A stretch of DNA of 25,643 nt from PALSA-243 sp036268375 (GTDB taxonomy: Bacteria; Acidobacteriota; Terriglobia; Bryobacterales; Bryobacteraceae): the NCBI GenBank assembly GCA_036268375.1, contig DATAUH010000040.1:1-25643 (forward strand), read 5' to 3'. Each line of letters starts with the position of its first letter. Positions within the stretch are counted from its first letter, which is position 1. A model generated the notes under the pieces. The model ran no database searches. It was not told the origin of the DNA and worked only from the letters and a program-made list of their open reading frames with translations. Made by a program: the position numbers and the translations under genes. Positions 15,821 to 22,263 of the stretch are shown here, piece by piece.

Positions 15821-16855
15821 CTAGAAAAGCTTGCGTGTGTACTCGAGGCTGGCCTCGAGGTCTTCGCGTTCTTTTTGTTTGGCGGCCTCGGGAGTCGGCG
15901 GCTTCGGATCGTTCGGGTGCGGCTTTCCGCGGCCGGCGATCTCGAGAAAGCGTTCAAACTCCCAGGCAGGGTCTTTGCGATACGCGTCCCAGAATTTCGG
16001 CGTGCGAAATGGAAAGACGCGCGGGCCGGTCACGATACACTCCATCGAAATCGCGCGCCCCGGGCAAAGCTCGGCGTATTTGCGCACGTACTCGTCGATG
16101 TTGACGTTGCCTTCGCCCATGCGCACCCAAGCGACGGCAGCGCCTTCTGGCACCAGCCAAACGGCGCTGTCGCGGACGTGGCTCGTCAGTACATAAGGAT
16201 GGAGCGTTTCGAGAGTGAGGTGCGGGTCTTCCAGCGTCCACAGGGGGTTGCCGGAATCGAGACAGACGCCCACGAAATCGGGACCTGCGCCTTCGATCAG
16301 AGTCTTCAATTCGCGCGCCTGCATGTCGCCCGCATGATTTTCGATGGCGATTTTGATGTTGGCGTCGATGGCGCGCGAGCGGATGTTGCGCAGCACCTGA
16401 ACCATACTTTCGATGTGGCGTTCGATCGGTCCGGGCAGACGGTCATCGGAGCTGCCGAGAACGGTACGCACGATGCGCGAGCCGACGATCTGGGCGCTGG
16501 CGATCATGCGGCTGAGCTGCTCCTCGGCCGTGCCGTCCTTGGGATCGAACATCTTCGAAGTGGGGCAGCTCGACTTGGTGCCCAGCTCGATATCGAGGGC
16601 CAACTTCTCGGCGTATTGACGTACTTTGCGGAGGTTGTCCGGCTCCAGGGAACCGATGAACCGAACTTCCGAAAAATGGACCACTTTTACGTGGTGGGCG
16701 GAGCAGTAGTCCAGGTATTGAAAGGGCGTCCAGTTTTGGGAGCGGAGGCTGAACAGGTCGATACCGAGCCTTACCTCCGGGGCCGCGAGCGCGGTGCTCG
16801 CGAGGGACAACGCCGCCGTCTTTAGAAACCCGCGCCGGGTGCCGGATGCATCCAC
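15821..16855 (-). CDS. Tat-exported sugar phosphate isomerase/epimerase-like TIM barrel
   Basis: This protein (about 344 residues) belongs to the xylose-isomerase-like TIM-barrel group that includes sugar isomerases, epimerases and AP endonuclease family 2. Metal-site elements are seen in 'IAIENHAGD', 'VCLDSGNP' and 'TSHVRD', with 'MGEGNVN' further on. A Tat signal 'TRRGFLKTAALSLAST' begins within six residues of the chosen GTG start at 16855. The frame stays open to 16966, but those bases belong to the 93-base tandem repeat, so the longer forms are unlikely. A -10-like TATACT lies seven bases before the GTG, which would give a leaderless or nearly leaderless mRNA. It is paired with the Gfo/Idh/MocA gene, a common partnership in carbohydrate breakdown. 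Confidence 0.85.
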   Translation of the reverse strand: MDASGTRRGFLKTAALSLASTALAAPEVRLGIDLFSLRSQNWTPFQYLDYCSAHHVKVVHFSEVRFIGSLEPDNLRKVRQYAEKLALDIELGTKSSCPTSKMFDPKDGTAEEQLSRMIASAQIVGSRIVRTVLGSSDDRLPGPIERHIESMVQVLRNIRSRAIDANIKIAIENHAGDMQARELKTLIEGAGPDFVGVCLDSGNPLWTLEDPHLTLETLHPYVLTSHVRDSAVWLVPEGAAVAWVRMGEGNVNIDEYVRKYAELCPGRAISMECIVTGPRVFPFRTPKFWDAYRKDPAWEFERFLEIAGRGKPHPNDPKPPTPEAAKQKEREDLEASLEYTRKLF

Positions 16856-16862
16856 GCATTGC

Positions 16863-16868
16863 AGTATA
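16863..16868 (-). promoter_or_regulatory. -10-like element for the isomerase gene
   Basis: TATACT on the minus strand, preceded by TG two bases earlier on, lies seven bases before the chosen GTG at 16855. A transcript starting there would have no or almost no leader. No -35 match is clear. Confidence 0.3.
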
Positions 16869-16888
16869 CACCCCGGATGCATAGCCGT

Positions 16889-17196
16889 TCTCAGGGATAC
16901 GCCTGGGGCGGAGGGGATGCGCGACAAGTGAGCGAGAGGACGGAAAAATCTGAAAAACGAACCCACGAGAGCGCGCGGTCTTCTCAGGGATACGCCGGGA
17001 GTGGAGGGGATGGCGCGACAAGTGAAGGAGAGGCCGGGAAATCTGAAAAAACGAACCCACGAGAACGCGCGGTCTCTCAGGAATACTCCCGGGGTGGAGG
17101 GGATGGCGCGACGGATGCGCCGAGAAGAGGGGGAAAATCGAAAAAACGAACTGCCGATATCCGCGTCACGGCCAGTTGAAAAAACGAACTGCGGCC
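16889..17196. repeat. 93-base-period tandem repeat array
   Basis: Three tandem copies begin at 16889, 16982 and 17075, an exact spacing of 93 bases, and a partial fourth begins near 17168 with a GAAAAAACGAACTGC element. Each copy runs from TCTCAGG(G/A)ATAC through a GGAGGGGATG segment to GAAAAA(A)CGAAC and then GCGCGG. Because 93 is divisible by three, long accidental frames stay open on both strands. No coding potential is credible. The array fills the space between the isomerase start and the small gene at 17304. It is not a CRISPR array: unit length is too long and there are no unique spacers. Confidence 0.9.
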
Positions 17197-17303
17197 GTTA
17201 TTGGGTGTCAGAACAGCACCGGCCACGGTGTACGGGTGTCACGGTTACCCGAGGCTGGAAGAAAACTCGTGGGCTTGTATCATGGAACCGTGAGGCGGGC
17301 GGA

Positions 17304-17570
17304 TTGAGACAGCAGCCGGATTACTTCGAGAACAAGGAACCTGTGTTGATTTACATCGCGAAGAAGTTGAATGAGGCGCTGCAACTGGAGCAGGTATTAA
17401 CCGGAGAAGGAATTGATTATGGTGTGGAAACGGACGAATACAGAGGAGGGGTGGTGTTCCGTTCGGCGCGCACAGGGGCATTCTTCTATGTCGCGGCCGA
17501 CGGGGTACCGGCGGCGCACGATGTCATGCGCCGCCATGGATTCGAGCCGCAACCGGAAGACGCTGAGTAG
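17304..17570 (+). CDS. Small DUF2007-like protein
   Basis: This 88-residue protein has a 'IYIAKKLNEALQLEQVLTGE' helix, then 'GIDYGVETDEYRGGVVF' and 'RTGAFFYVAADGVPAAHDVMR', ending in a charged tail. The pattern resembles the putative signal-transducing DUF2007 group of small alpha/beta proteins (one helix, short strands, a second helix), but the match is by shape and is not certain. TTG at 17304 is preferred: GTGAGG lies about eight bases before it. A longer frame reaches 17001 but goes through the tandem repeat. It converges on the erpA-type gene with a perfect hairpin between them. Function is unknown. Confidence 0.65.
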   Translation: MRQQPDYFENKEPVLIYIAKKLNEALQLEQVLTGEGIDYGVETDEYRGGVVFRSARTGAFFYVAADGVPAAHDVMRRHGFEPQPEDAE

Positions 17571-17575
17571 TCTCG

Positions 17576-17595
17576 AAGCGCCCGTTCGGGCGCTT
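17576..17595. terminator. Bidirectional hairpin terminator
   Basis: AAGCGCCC and GGGCGCTT form a perfect eight-base stem around GTTC between the convergent genes ending at 17570 and 17594. It overlaps the stop codon of the erpA-type gene. The flanking bases TTAAA and GAAGC are not a long T-run, but the stem is strong in both directions. Confidence 0.7.
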
Positions 17596-17917
17596 AAACC
17601 TGGAAGGAGCTGCCGCAACCGCAGGTGGATTTCACTTGCGGATTGTTGAACTTGAAGCCCGAACCTTCCAGCGTTTCGACGTAATCGACCTCAGCGCCAT
17701 CCAAATAAAGGAGGCTGGCCTGATCGACAAAAATCTTCAGCCCATTATAGGTGTAGGTCTTGTCCAGCATGTTGGGCTGATTCTCGAAAGCCATCGAATA
17801 GCTGAAACCCGAGCATCCGCCACCAACTACTGCGATTCGCAGACCGGCCGGGGAGGGATCCTGTGAATCCATGATCTCCTTCACCTTGCCCACAGCTTTT
17901 TCCGTTATTTGAATCAT
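17594..17917 (-). CDS. erpA: A-type iron-sulfur carrier protein (ErpA/IscA-like)
   Basis: This 107-residue A-type carrier passes iron-sulfur clusters to apoproteins. The three cluster-binding cysteines are present: Cys35 in 'VGGGCSGFSY', and Cys99 and Cys101 in 'STCGCGSSFQV'. The body 'ITEKAVGKVKEIM', 'GLKIFVDQASLLYLDG' and 'VDYVETLEGSGFKFNNP' is typical. IscA, SufA and ErpA cannot be separated reliably by sequence alone; the symbol is a best guess. An AGGAGC site lies about 11 bases before the ATG. No other suf or isc gene is in the window. Confidence 0.92.
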   Translation of the reverse strand: MIQITEKAVGKVKEIMDSQDPSPAGLRIAVVGGGCSGFSYSMAFENQPNMLDKTYTYNGLKIFVDQASLLYLDGAEVDYVETLEGSGFKFNNPQVKSTCGCGSSFQV

Positions 17918-18135
17918 GCTTTTTCTTGCTCCTGAACAACTAGGGTGTCCTTAGTATACCCAATTCATTCGATGCATTTACACGGTTTGCGGACGCAGGT
18001 TTCGGTGATCACAGTTACAGTGCGATCGCGTGTCGCGGCAGCCAGGGGAGAGCGCATGCGAACAGCTTGGAGCGCAACCCTATGCTATCGTGCAAATTGA
18101 AACCCGACACCGGGAGGACGCGTCCGAGAGGGTGT

Positions 18136-18801
18136 ATGGGAACGATGACCGGCGCATTGCCTCTTCCCGGGTTCGGCAGCAAGGTTGCCGCAAATACTAA
18201 GGTGGATTACCAAAATACCCCGGAGGGTTCGCTGGTACGCCGCGCGCAGGCGGGTGATGAATCCGCATTTCGCGAGATCGTCGAGCGTTACCAGTCCAAG
18301 GTATTTTCCATTATTCATGGCATCGTTCGGCAGCGCAATGATGTAGAAGATATTGCGCAGCAGGTTTTTGCCAAGATCTACGTCTCCGTTCGCAATTTCG
18401 ACTTCCGCAGCTCCCTGATCACCTGGATATACAAGATCACCGTCAACGAGTGCTTCGATTATCTGCGCAAGCGGAAGGTGCGGAAACTGGTGTACGAAAG
18501 CGACATGAGCGAAGACGAAGTTCGCAGGGTGGAAAACAGCGAACCGAGCGTAGACCGCACGACTCCGGCGGATGCGTCGCTGGCGCAGCGCGATTACGTT
18601 TTAAAACTCCTCTCCCGGGTTTCGGAGGAGGAGCGCATGTTGCTGATGTTGAAAGAAGTAGAAGGGTATTCGGTGGAAGAGCTTGCGGCCAAGACCGGAA
18701 TGAATGAAAACACCATAAAGGTGAAGCTCTTTCGCGCCCGCCAAAAACTGGTGAAAGCGGCGCAACGCATGGAGCGAACGCCAGGGTTGGTAGCGGGTTG
18801 A
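18136..18801 (+). CDS. ECF-type RNA polymerase sigma factor
   Basis: This 221-residue protein is an extracytoplasmic-function sigma factor of the RpoE-like kind. Region 2 shows 'GDESAFREIVERYQSKVFSI', 'DVEDIAQQVFAKIY' and 'TWIYKITVNECFDYLRKRK'; region 4 shows 'YSVEELAAKTGMNENTIKVK'. A charged linker of about 45 residues, rich in Glu and Ser, joins them. The start chosen is ATG 18136, which follows a GAGAGG; an ATG at 18145 and a longer form from 18067 are possible. The anti-sigma gene follows after 96 bases and a CpxP-like gene overlaps that one. The three therefore form a likely surface-stress operon. No clear self-promoter was found. Confidence 0.93.
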   Translation: MGTMTGALPLPGFGSKVAANTKVDYQNTPEGSLVRRAQAGDESAFREIVERYQSKVFSIIHGIVRQRNDVEDIAQQVFAKIYVSVRNFDFRSSLITWIYKITVNECFDYLRKRKVRKLVYESDMSEDEVRRVENSEPSVDRTTPADASLAQRDYVLKLLSRVSEEERMLLMLKEVEGYSVEELAAKTGMNENTIKVKLFRARQKLVKAAQRMERTPGLVAG

Positions 18802-18897
18802 GGTAGATTGGACCGCTAGTCAAAAATAGTGGAACCGAAACAGGCGGCAGACCTGTGCGGGTAGTATTAACGTGGTAATTTACAAGGGAAGAATTTT

Positions 18898-19386
18898 ATG
18901 CACGCAGTGGTGATGGAAAGCCTTGAGGAGTTCCTTGCCGGCTCGCTGGAACCGGTGGAGCGGCGCGGTATTGAGGCACATCTCAATGGTTGCGCGGCAT
19001 GTCGTGAAGAGTTGCAGGGGATGGAAGACATCAGTCTCCTGTTTGGCGCGTTGAAGTTTTCCGAATTGGAAGTGGCAAGCGACGAGTTGTCTTTGGAACC
19101 TGCTCCGGGATTTTACGCCCAAGTAATGCAGCGAGTGGCCGAAAACCAGGCCTCCTCCTCCTCCTGGACCAGCTTCTTTGCGTTCGATCCGATCTGGGCG
19201 CGTCGCATGGTTGTGTCCTGCCTGCTGCTTTTGTCGGCCCTGGGCGCCTACCTGGTAACGAGCGAACGCCATTACGCCTCCGGACCCATGCCCGATGCAG
19301 TGATGGCGCAGCAGACGGAGCCGCTTTTCGATTCATCGCCAGCCCCGGAAAGCATGCTGGTTACGCTGGCGAATTATGAGCACTAG
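18898..19386 (+). CDS. Zinc-finger anti-sigma factor with membrane anchor
   Basis: This 162-residue protein has an N-terminal zinc-binding anti-sigma domain with 'EAHLNGCAACREEL', the His-x3-Cys-x2-Cys motif, at about 26-40, and His2 as a possible further ligand. One transmembrane segment lies at about 103-122 ('MVVSCLLLLSALGAYLV'), with a short periplasmic tail. The cytoplasmic domain should sequester the ECF sigma factor next door, and the tail may be cut or bound on a signal. A good AGGGAAG site precedes the ATG by about seven bases. The next gene overlaps its last 11 bases. Confidence 0.9.
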   Translation: MHAVVMESLEEFLAGSLEPVERRGIEAHLNGCAACREELQGMEDISLLFGALKFSELEVASDELSLEPAPGFYAQVMQRVAENQASSSSWTSFFAFDPIWARRMVVSCLLLLSALGAYLVTSERHYASGPMPDAVMAQQTEPLFDSSPAPESMLVTLANYEH

Positions 19387-19747
19387 CGTTGCGTCCCGCC
19401 CCTTAGTCGGACGCGGTTGGGATCCACGAGTGGCCTGCGCAATTATGCTGGCGCTCGTATTTTTGTGCGGGGCGGCAGCAGGAGCGTTGGCGATGACGTA
19501 CAGCCACCACTACCTGCATCAGCCGGATTTCGACACTCCCGAAGGCAAAATTCGCTTCTTCGAGCGCATGCAGCACGACTTGAACCTGACGCCGGCACAA
19601 TCGGAACAGATGCAGTCCATCCTAAACGATTTCTGGCAGTACTACCGCAGCGTGCTGAGCGATTCGAAATCGCGCGTGGAGCAGATCCTGACCGAAGAAC
19701 AACGGCACAAATTCGAGCTCATGCTGCAGGGCTCGCAGCACCAGTAG
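19376..19747 (+). CDS. Spy/CpxP-like periplasmic protein
   Basis: This 123-residue protein has a membrane segment or uncleaved signal anchor at about 20-41 and a helical outer part. It contains the two LTxxQ motifs that define the Spy/CpxP group, LTPAQ (71-75) and LTEEQ (105-109), so it is probably a periplasmic chaperone or stress sensor, or a sensor like CnrX. The overlap of 11 bases with the anti-sigma gene and the order sigma, anti-sigma, CpxP-like make a regulatory link likely. A histidine-rich stretch (HHYLH, 44-48) right after the membrane segment might bind metal. Which signal it reads is not known. Confidence 0.82.
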   Translation: MSTSVASRPLVGRGWDPRVACAIMLALVFLCGAAAGALAMTYSHHYLHQPDFDTPEGKIRFFERMQHDLNLTPAQSEQMQSILNDFWQYYRSVLSDSKSRVEQILTEEQRHKFELMLQGSQHQ

Positions 19748-19771
19748 CCTGCACTTCTCACACAGCTTCTA

Positions 19772-19887
19772 CCGCGACGCGATAAGCCGCGCATACCTGG
19801 TGGGGCTCCTTCACCGTGCTTGAGCCTCGCTGCGGCCCTCGCCGCGCTTCGCTCGCCTTGTATCCGCGGCTTATCGCGCACCTCGTG
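19772..19887. repeat. REP/MITE-like element with inverted terminal arms
   Basis: CGCGATAAGCCGCG (19778-19791) and its exact complement CGCGGCTTATCGCG (19865-19878) bracket about 73 bases that are strongly GC-rich and contain further dyads (GCCTCGC, GCGGCCCTCGCCGCGC). The two arms stay similar for several more bases outwards and inwards (ATAC..GG). The element lies in the gap 19748-20098, which holds no recognised gene. It has the size and structure of a REP doublet or a small non-autonomous element. A second, weaker hairpin of the same core (GCGCTTATCGCGC) lies at 1963-1975. Confidence 0.7.
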
Positions 19888-20045
19888 ATTAACCTGGGCG
19901 AGAAATGCGGGCTCGAAGCCGTGGGCGCTATTACTGCCCACTGCCGTCACCACCTTGTCTTCGGCGATGGTCGCCATCGGGGCTGGTAGCAGCAGCGCGC
20001 CGAACAGTGGTAGCGCCACCACCACCGTAGCCGACTACTCTCGGT

Positions 20046-20075
20046 TTGACATCGTCCCATTTCCGAGGGGACAAT
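20046..20075 (+). promoter_or_regulatory. Candidate sigma-70 promoter of the lipoprotein gene
   Basis: A perfect -35 TTGACA (20046-20051), then 18 bases, then GACAAT (20070-20075; four of six matches to TATAAT). Transcription would start near 20082 and leave a leader of about 17 bases. Confidence 0.5.
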
Positions 20076-20098
20076 CAAGGCAAGCCGTCCTATTACTT

Positions 20099-20629
20099 AT
20101 GGGTACCCTCCGCCTGATTCCTGTAGCCCTCCTCGCCAGCTTAATTGCGTGCTCTCCCGCTGAAAAAACGGAGCCGGTGAGCGTTTATCCGATGGGAGAA
20201 CGGGTCCCCGTGGGCCACCTTGCCTATACCGTTTTCGATCGCCAGTGGCAGAATCAGTTGGGCGCGGGAGTGGATGCGCGCCAGCCGCAGAACCGCTTCT
20301 ATCTCGTGCGCGTAAACGCAACCAATAATAGCAGCGACGAGCTGATCATTCCGAACACCGAGCTGGTGGACGATTCGGGTAAGACCTATCCGGAGGAGAC
20401 GAACGGCGACGGTGTGCAGGATTGGCTGGGCAACACGCGCCAGGTGGCGGGGTCCCAGACGGCGCAGGGCTACCTGCTGTTCGACGTCCCGCCCAAACAT
20501 TACAAGCTCAGGGTGACCGGCGAGGAAAATCAGCATGCCGCGTTGGTGGATATTCCGCTGAGCTTCGATTCCGACGCTCCGGACATCGGCACGCAGTTCG
20601 ACGTCAACAAACTGCCGGCGAAGAAGTAG
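20099..20629 (+). CDS. DUF4352-like lipoprotein
   Basis: This 176-residue protein has a lipoprotein signal ending in 'LASLIAC' with Cys18 or close to it as the lipidated residue, then a mature part containing 'MGERVPVGHLAYTVFDRQW', 'NRFYLVRVNATNNSSDELII', 'LVDDSGKTYPEET' and 'GYLLFDVPPKHYKLRVTG'. This is the beta-sandwich pattern of DUF4352-type telokin-like proteins, in which the middle strand pair is typical. It is presumably anchored in a membrane facing the periplasm. The start ATG 20099 gives a normal signal; the frame is open from 19955, but that region is outside the promoter. The role is unknown. It converges on the metallo-beta-lactamase-fold gene with only three bases between stops. 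Confidence 0.8.
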   Translation: MGTLRLIPVALLASLIACSPAEKTEPVSVYPMGERVPVGHLAYTVFDRQWQNQLGAGVDARQPQNRFYLVRVNATNNSSDELIIPNTELVDDSGKTYPEETNGDGVQDWLGNTRQVAGSQTAQGYLLFDVPPKHYKLRVTGEENQHAALVDIPLSFDSDAPDIGTQFDVNKLPAKK

Positions 20630-20632
20630 TTT

Positions 20633-21472
20633 TCAACGGATCTTGACGACGCCCGGGGCAACCTGAGGGAACTTTGTCATCACTAAAGGATCGTGGCCGG
20701 GAATGATCAGTTCCGGCTGCGAGGCGAGTTGCTTCATGCGGTCCTGCGCCCGGAGATTGGATTCGCGGTCCAGCGTCTGCGCGATGGGCGCGTGCTTTTC
20801 CAGATTCTCGTAGAGATACATGTTGTCGCTGGCCAACACGACCGTTCCACCGGCGGTTTGAACGGTGATGAATTGCGACGCGTAGGTGTGCTTGCCGCCC
20901 GTGTAGGCGGTGATGCCCGGCAAAAACTCCTTTGCATCGCCGTCGATGAGGCCCACGCGGCCCTCGGTATTGAGCTTGACGGCCAATTGGACGTCATCGG
21001 CATCGATGCCGCCGTGCGTGCGGCGCGACTGCCAGGCGGAACCGGCGTAATATTCCAGCTCCTCTTTCTGCAGCCAGATTTTGGCCTTCGGGAACAGATC
21101 CAAGCCGCCGGCATGGTCCCAATGCATGTGCGAGATCACGACGTCAGTGACCTCTTCGGGCTTGACGCCCGCGCGCGCGACTGCCTCGGCCGGGGTGACG
21201 AAATCGACCGGTTTCCATTGCTGAAGGTAGCGGTCGCGATGGAAGCCGGAATCGAAGACGATGTTTTTACCGCCGCCGCGTATCAACCAGACCATCATGG
21301 CGATGTCGAGTTTACGGGCGGGGTCGGCGCCTTCGATCAGGCCGTTGGCGGGGAAGTTGGGAATGGTGGCGTAGCGAACGGCGTAGACTTCGTAGGTTGG
21401 TTTGGGCTGGGCGTGAGCCGGGGCGAAGAACGCGAAAAGCAGAAACGCCGGGGCAAACAGCCTCGAATACAA
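20633..21472 (-). CDS. Exported metallo-beta-lactamase-fold hydrolase
   Basis: This protein has a metal site 'SHMHWDHAGG', the HxHxDH motif of the fold, followed by 'ASDNMY' and 'IPGHDP'. It resembles the quorum-quenching lactonase / glyoxalase II-like branch, and its substrate cannot be told. TTG at 21472 gives an ideal export signal ('SRLFAPAFLLFAFFAPAHA') with a cleavage site after AHA. The frame stays open to an ATG at 21574 (313 residues), but that adds 34 residues before the signal and lies in the repeat of 21421-22218. No ribosome binding site is clear for either start. The 5' end is duplicated upstream. It ends three bases from the lipoprotein gene. Confidence 0.85.
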   Translation of the reverse strand: MYSRLFAPAFLLFAFFAPAHAQPKPTYEVYAVRYATIPNFPANGLIEGADPARKLDIAMMVWLIRGGGKNIVFDSGFHRDRYLQQWKPVDFVTPAEAVARAGVKPEEVTDVVISHMHWDHAGGLDLFPKAKIWLQKEELEYYAGSAWQSRRTHGGIDADDVQLAVKLNTEGRVGLIDGDAKEFLPGITAYTGGKHTYASQFITVQTAGGTVVLASDNMYLYENLEKHAPIAQTLDRESNLRAQDRMKQLASQPELIIPGHDPLVMTKFPQVAPGVVKIR

Positions 21473-22218
21473 GGACGCCGACGTTGCGGCGGGCGATCGC
21501 GCAAACTCGCGGTGGCTCAGCGCATGATAGCGAATCTGGTCCAACGTATTCCGGTCTGTGCTATCGGCGTCCATCGGCGTTATTTGCGGCCTGCCGTGAT
21601 TTGGAAGTTTCTGCCGAACAATATGGGCCGCAGATTAACACAGATGAACGCCGATCTGCGGGAAGCGGGTACACGGCTAATACCGCTGGGGGGCGAAGAG
21701 CGCTAAAAGCAGAAATGCCGGGGCGAACAGCCTTGAATGCAAGGGCGCCGACGCTGCGGCGGGCGGCAAACTCGCGGTGGCTCAGCGCATAGTGACGGGT
21801 CTGGTCCAACGTATTCCGGTCTGTGCTATCGGCGTCCATCGGCGTTATTTGCGGCCTGCCGCGATTTGGAAGTTTCTGCCGAACAATATGGGCCGCAGAT
21901 TAACACAGATGAACGCCGATCTGCGAGATTGCGTGTACACGGCTAATACCGCTGGGGGCGAAGAGCGCTAAAAGCAGAAATGCCGGGGCGAACAGCCTCG
22001 AATGCAAAGGCGCCGACGTTACGGCGGGCGGCAAACTCGCGGTGGCTCAGCGCATGGTGGCGAATCTGGTCCAACGAGTTCCGGACTGTGCTATCGGCGT
22101 CCATCGGCGTTATCTGCGGCCTGCCGTGATTTGGAAGTTTCTACCGAACAATATGGGCCGCAGATTAACACAGATGAACGCCGATCTGCGGGAAGCGGGT
22201 ACACGGTTAACACCGCTG
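21421..22218. repeat. Three tandem copies of a 263-270-base unit containing a gene 5' end
   Basis: Copies begin at GGGCGAAGA at 21421, 21691 and 21956, lengths about 270, 265 and 263. Each contains, on the minus strand, the signal-peptide codons of the hydrolase gene (LFAPAFLL) and about 200 bases upstream, including GCGGCCCATATTGTTCGGC and the motif AACACAGATGAACGCCGAT. Only copy 1 continues into the gene; copies 2 and 3 break off after the signal. Copies differ by substitutions and small indels, for example five bases near 21505. The region 21575-22263 has no other gene. Confidence 0.92.
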
Positions 22219-22263
22219 ACTGATTTTGGAGACTGCGCTGCCGGCACTTGGCCGGTGGCGTGT

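Noticed and set aside
15875..16825. A 316-codon plus-strand frame opposite the isomerase gene
   Set aside because: Antisense shadow; the minus-strand protein has conserved metal-site motifs and a Tat signal.
16889..17196. CRISPR array
   Set aside because: The units are 93 bases long, contiguous and without unique spacers, and no cas gene is present.
17001..17303. N-terminal extension of the small DUF2007-like gene
   Set aside because: It translates the 93-base tandem repeat, whose length keeps all frames open.
18831..18860. GGAACC as an ECF-type -35 in front of the anti-sigma gene
   Set aside because: No recognisable -10 lies at the right distance, and autoregulated ECF promoters usually lie before the sigma gene itself.
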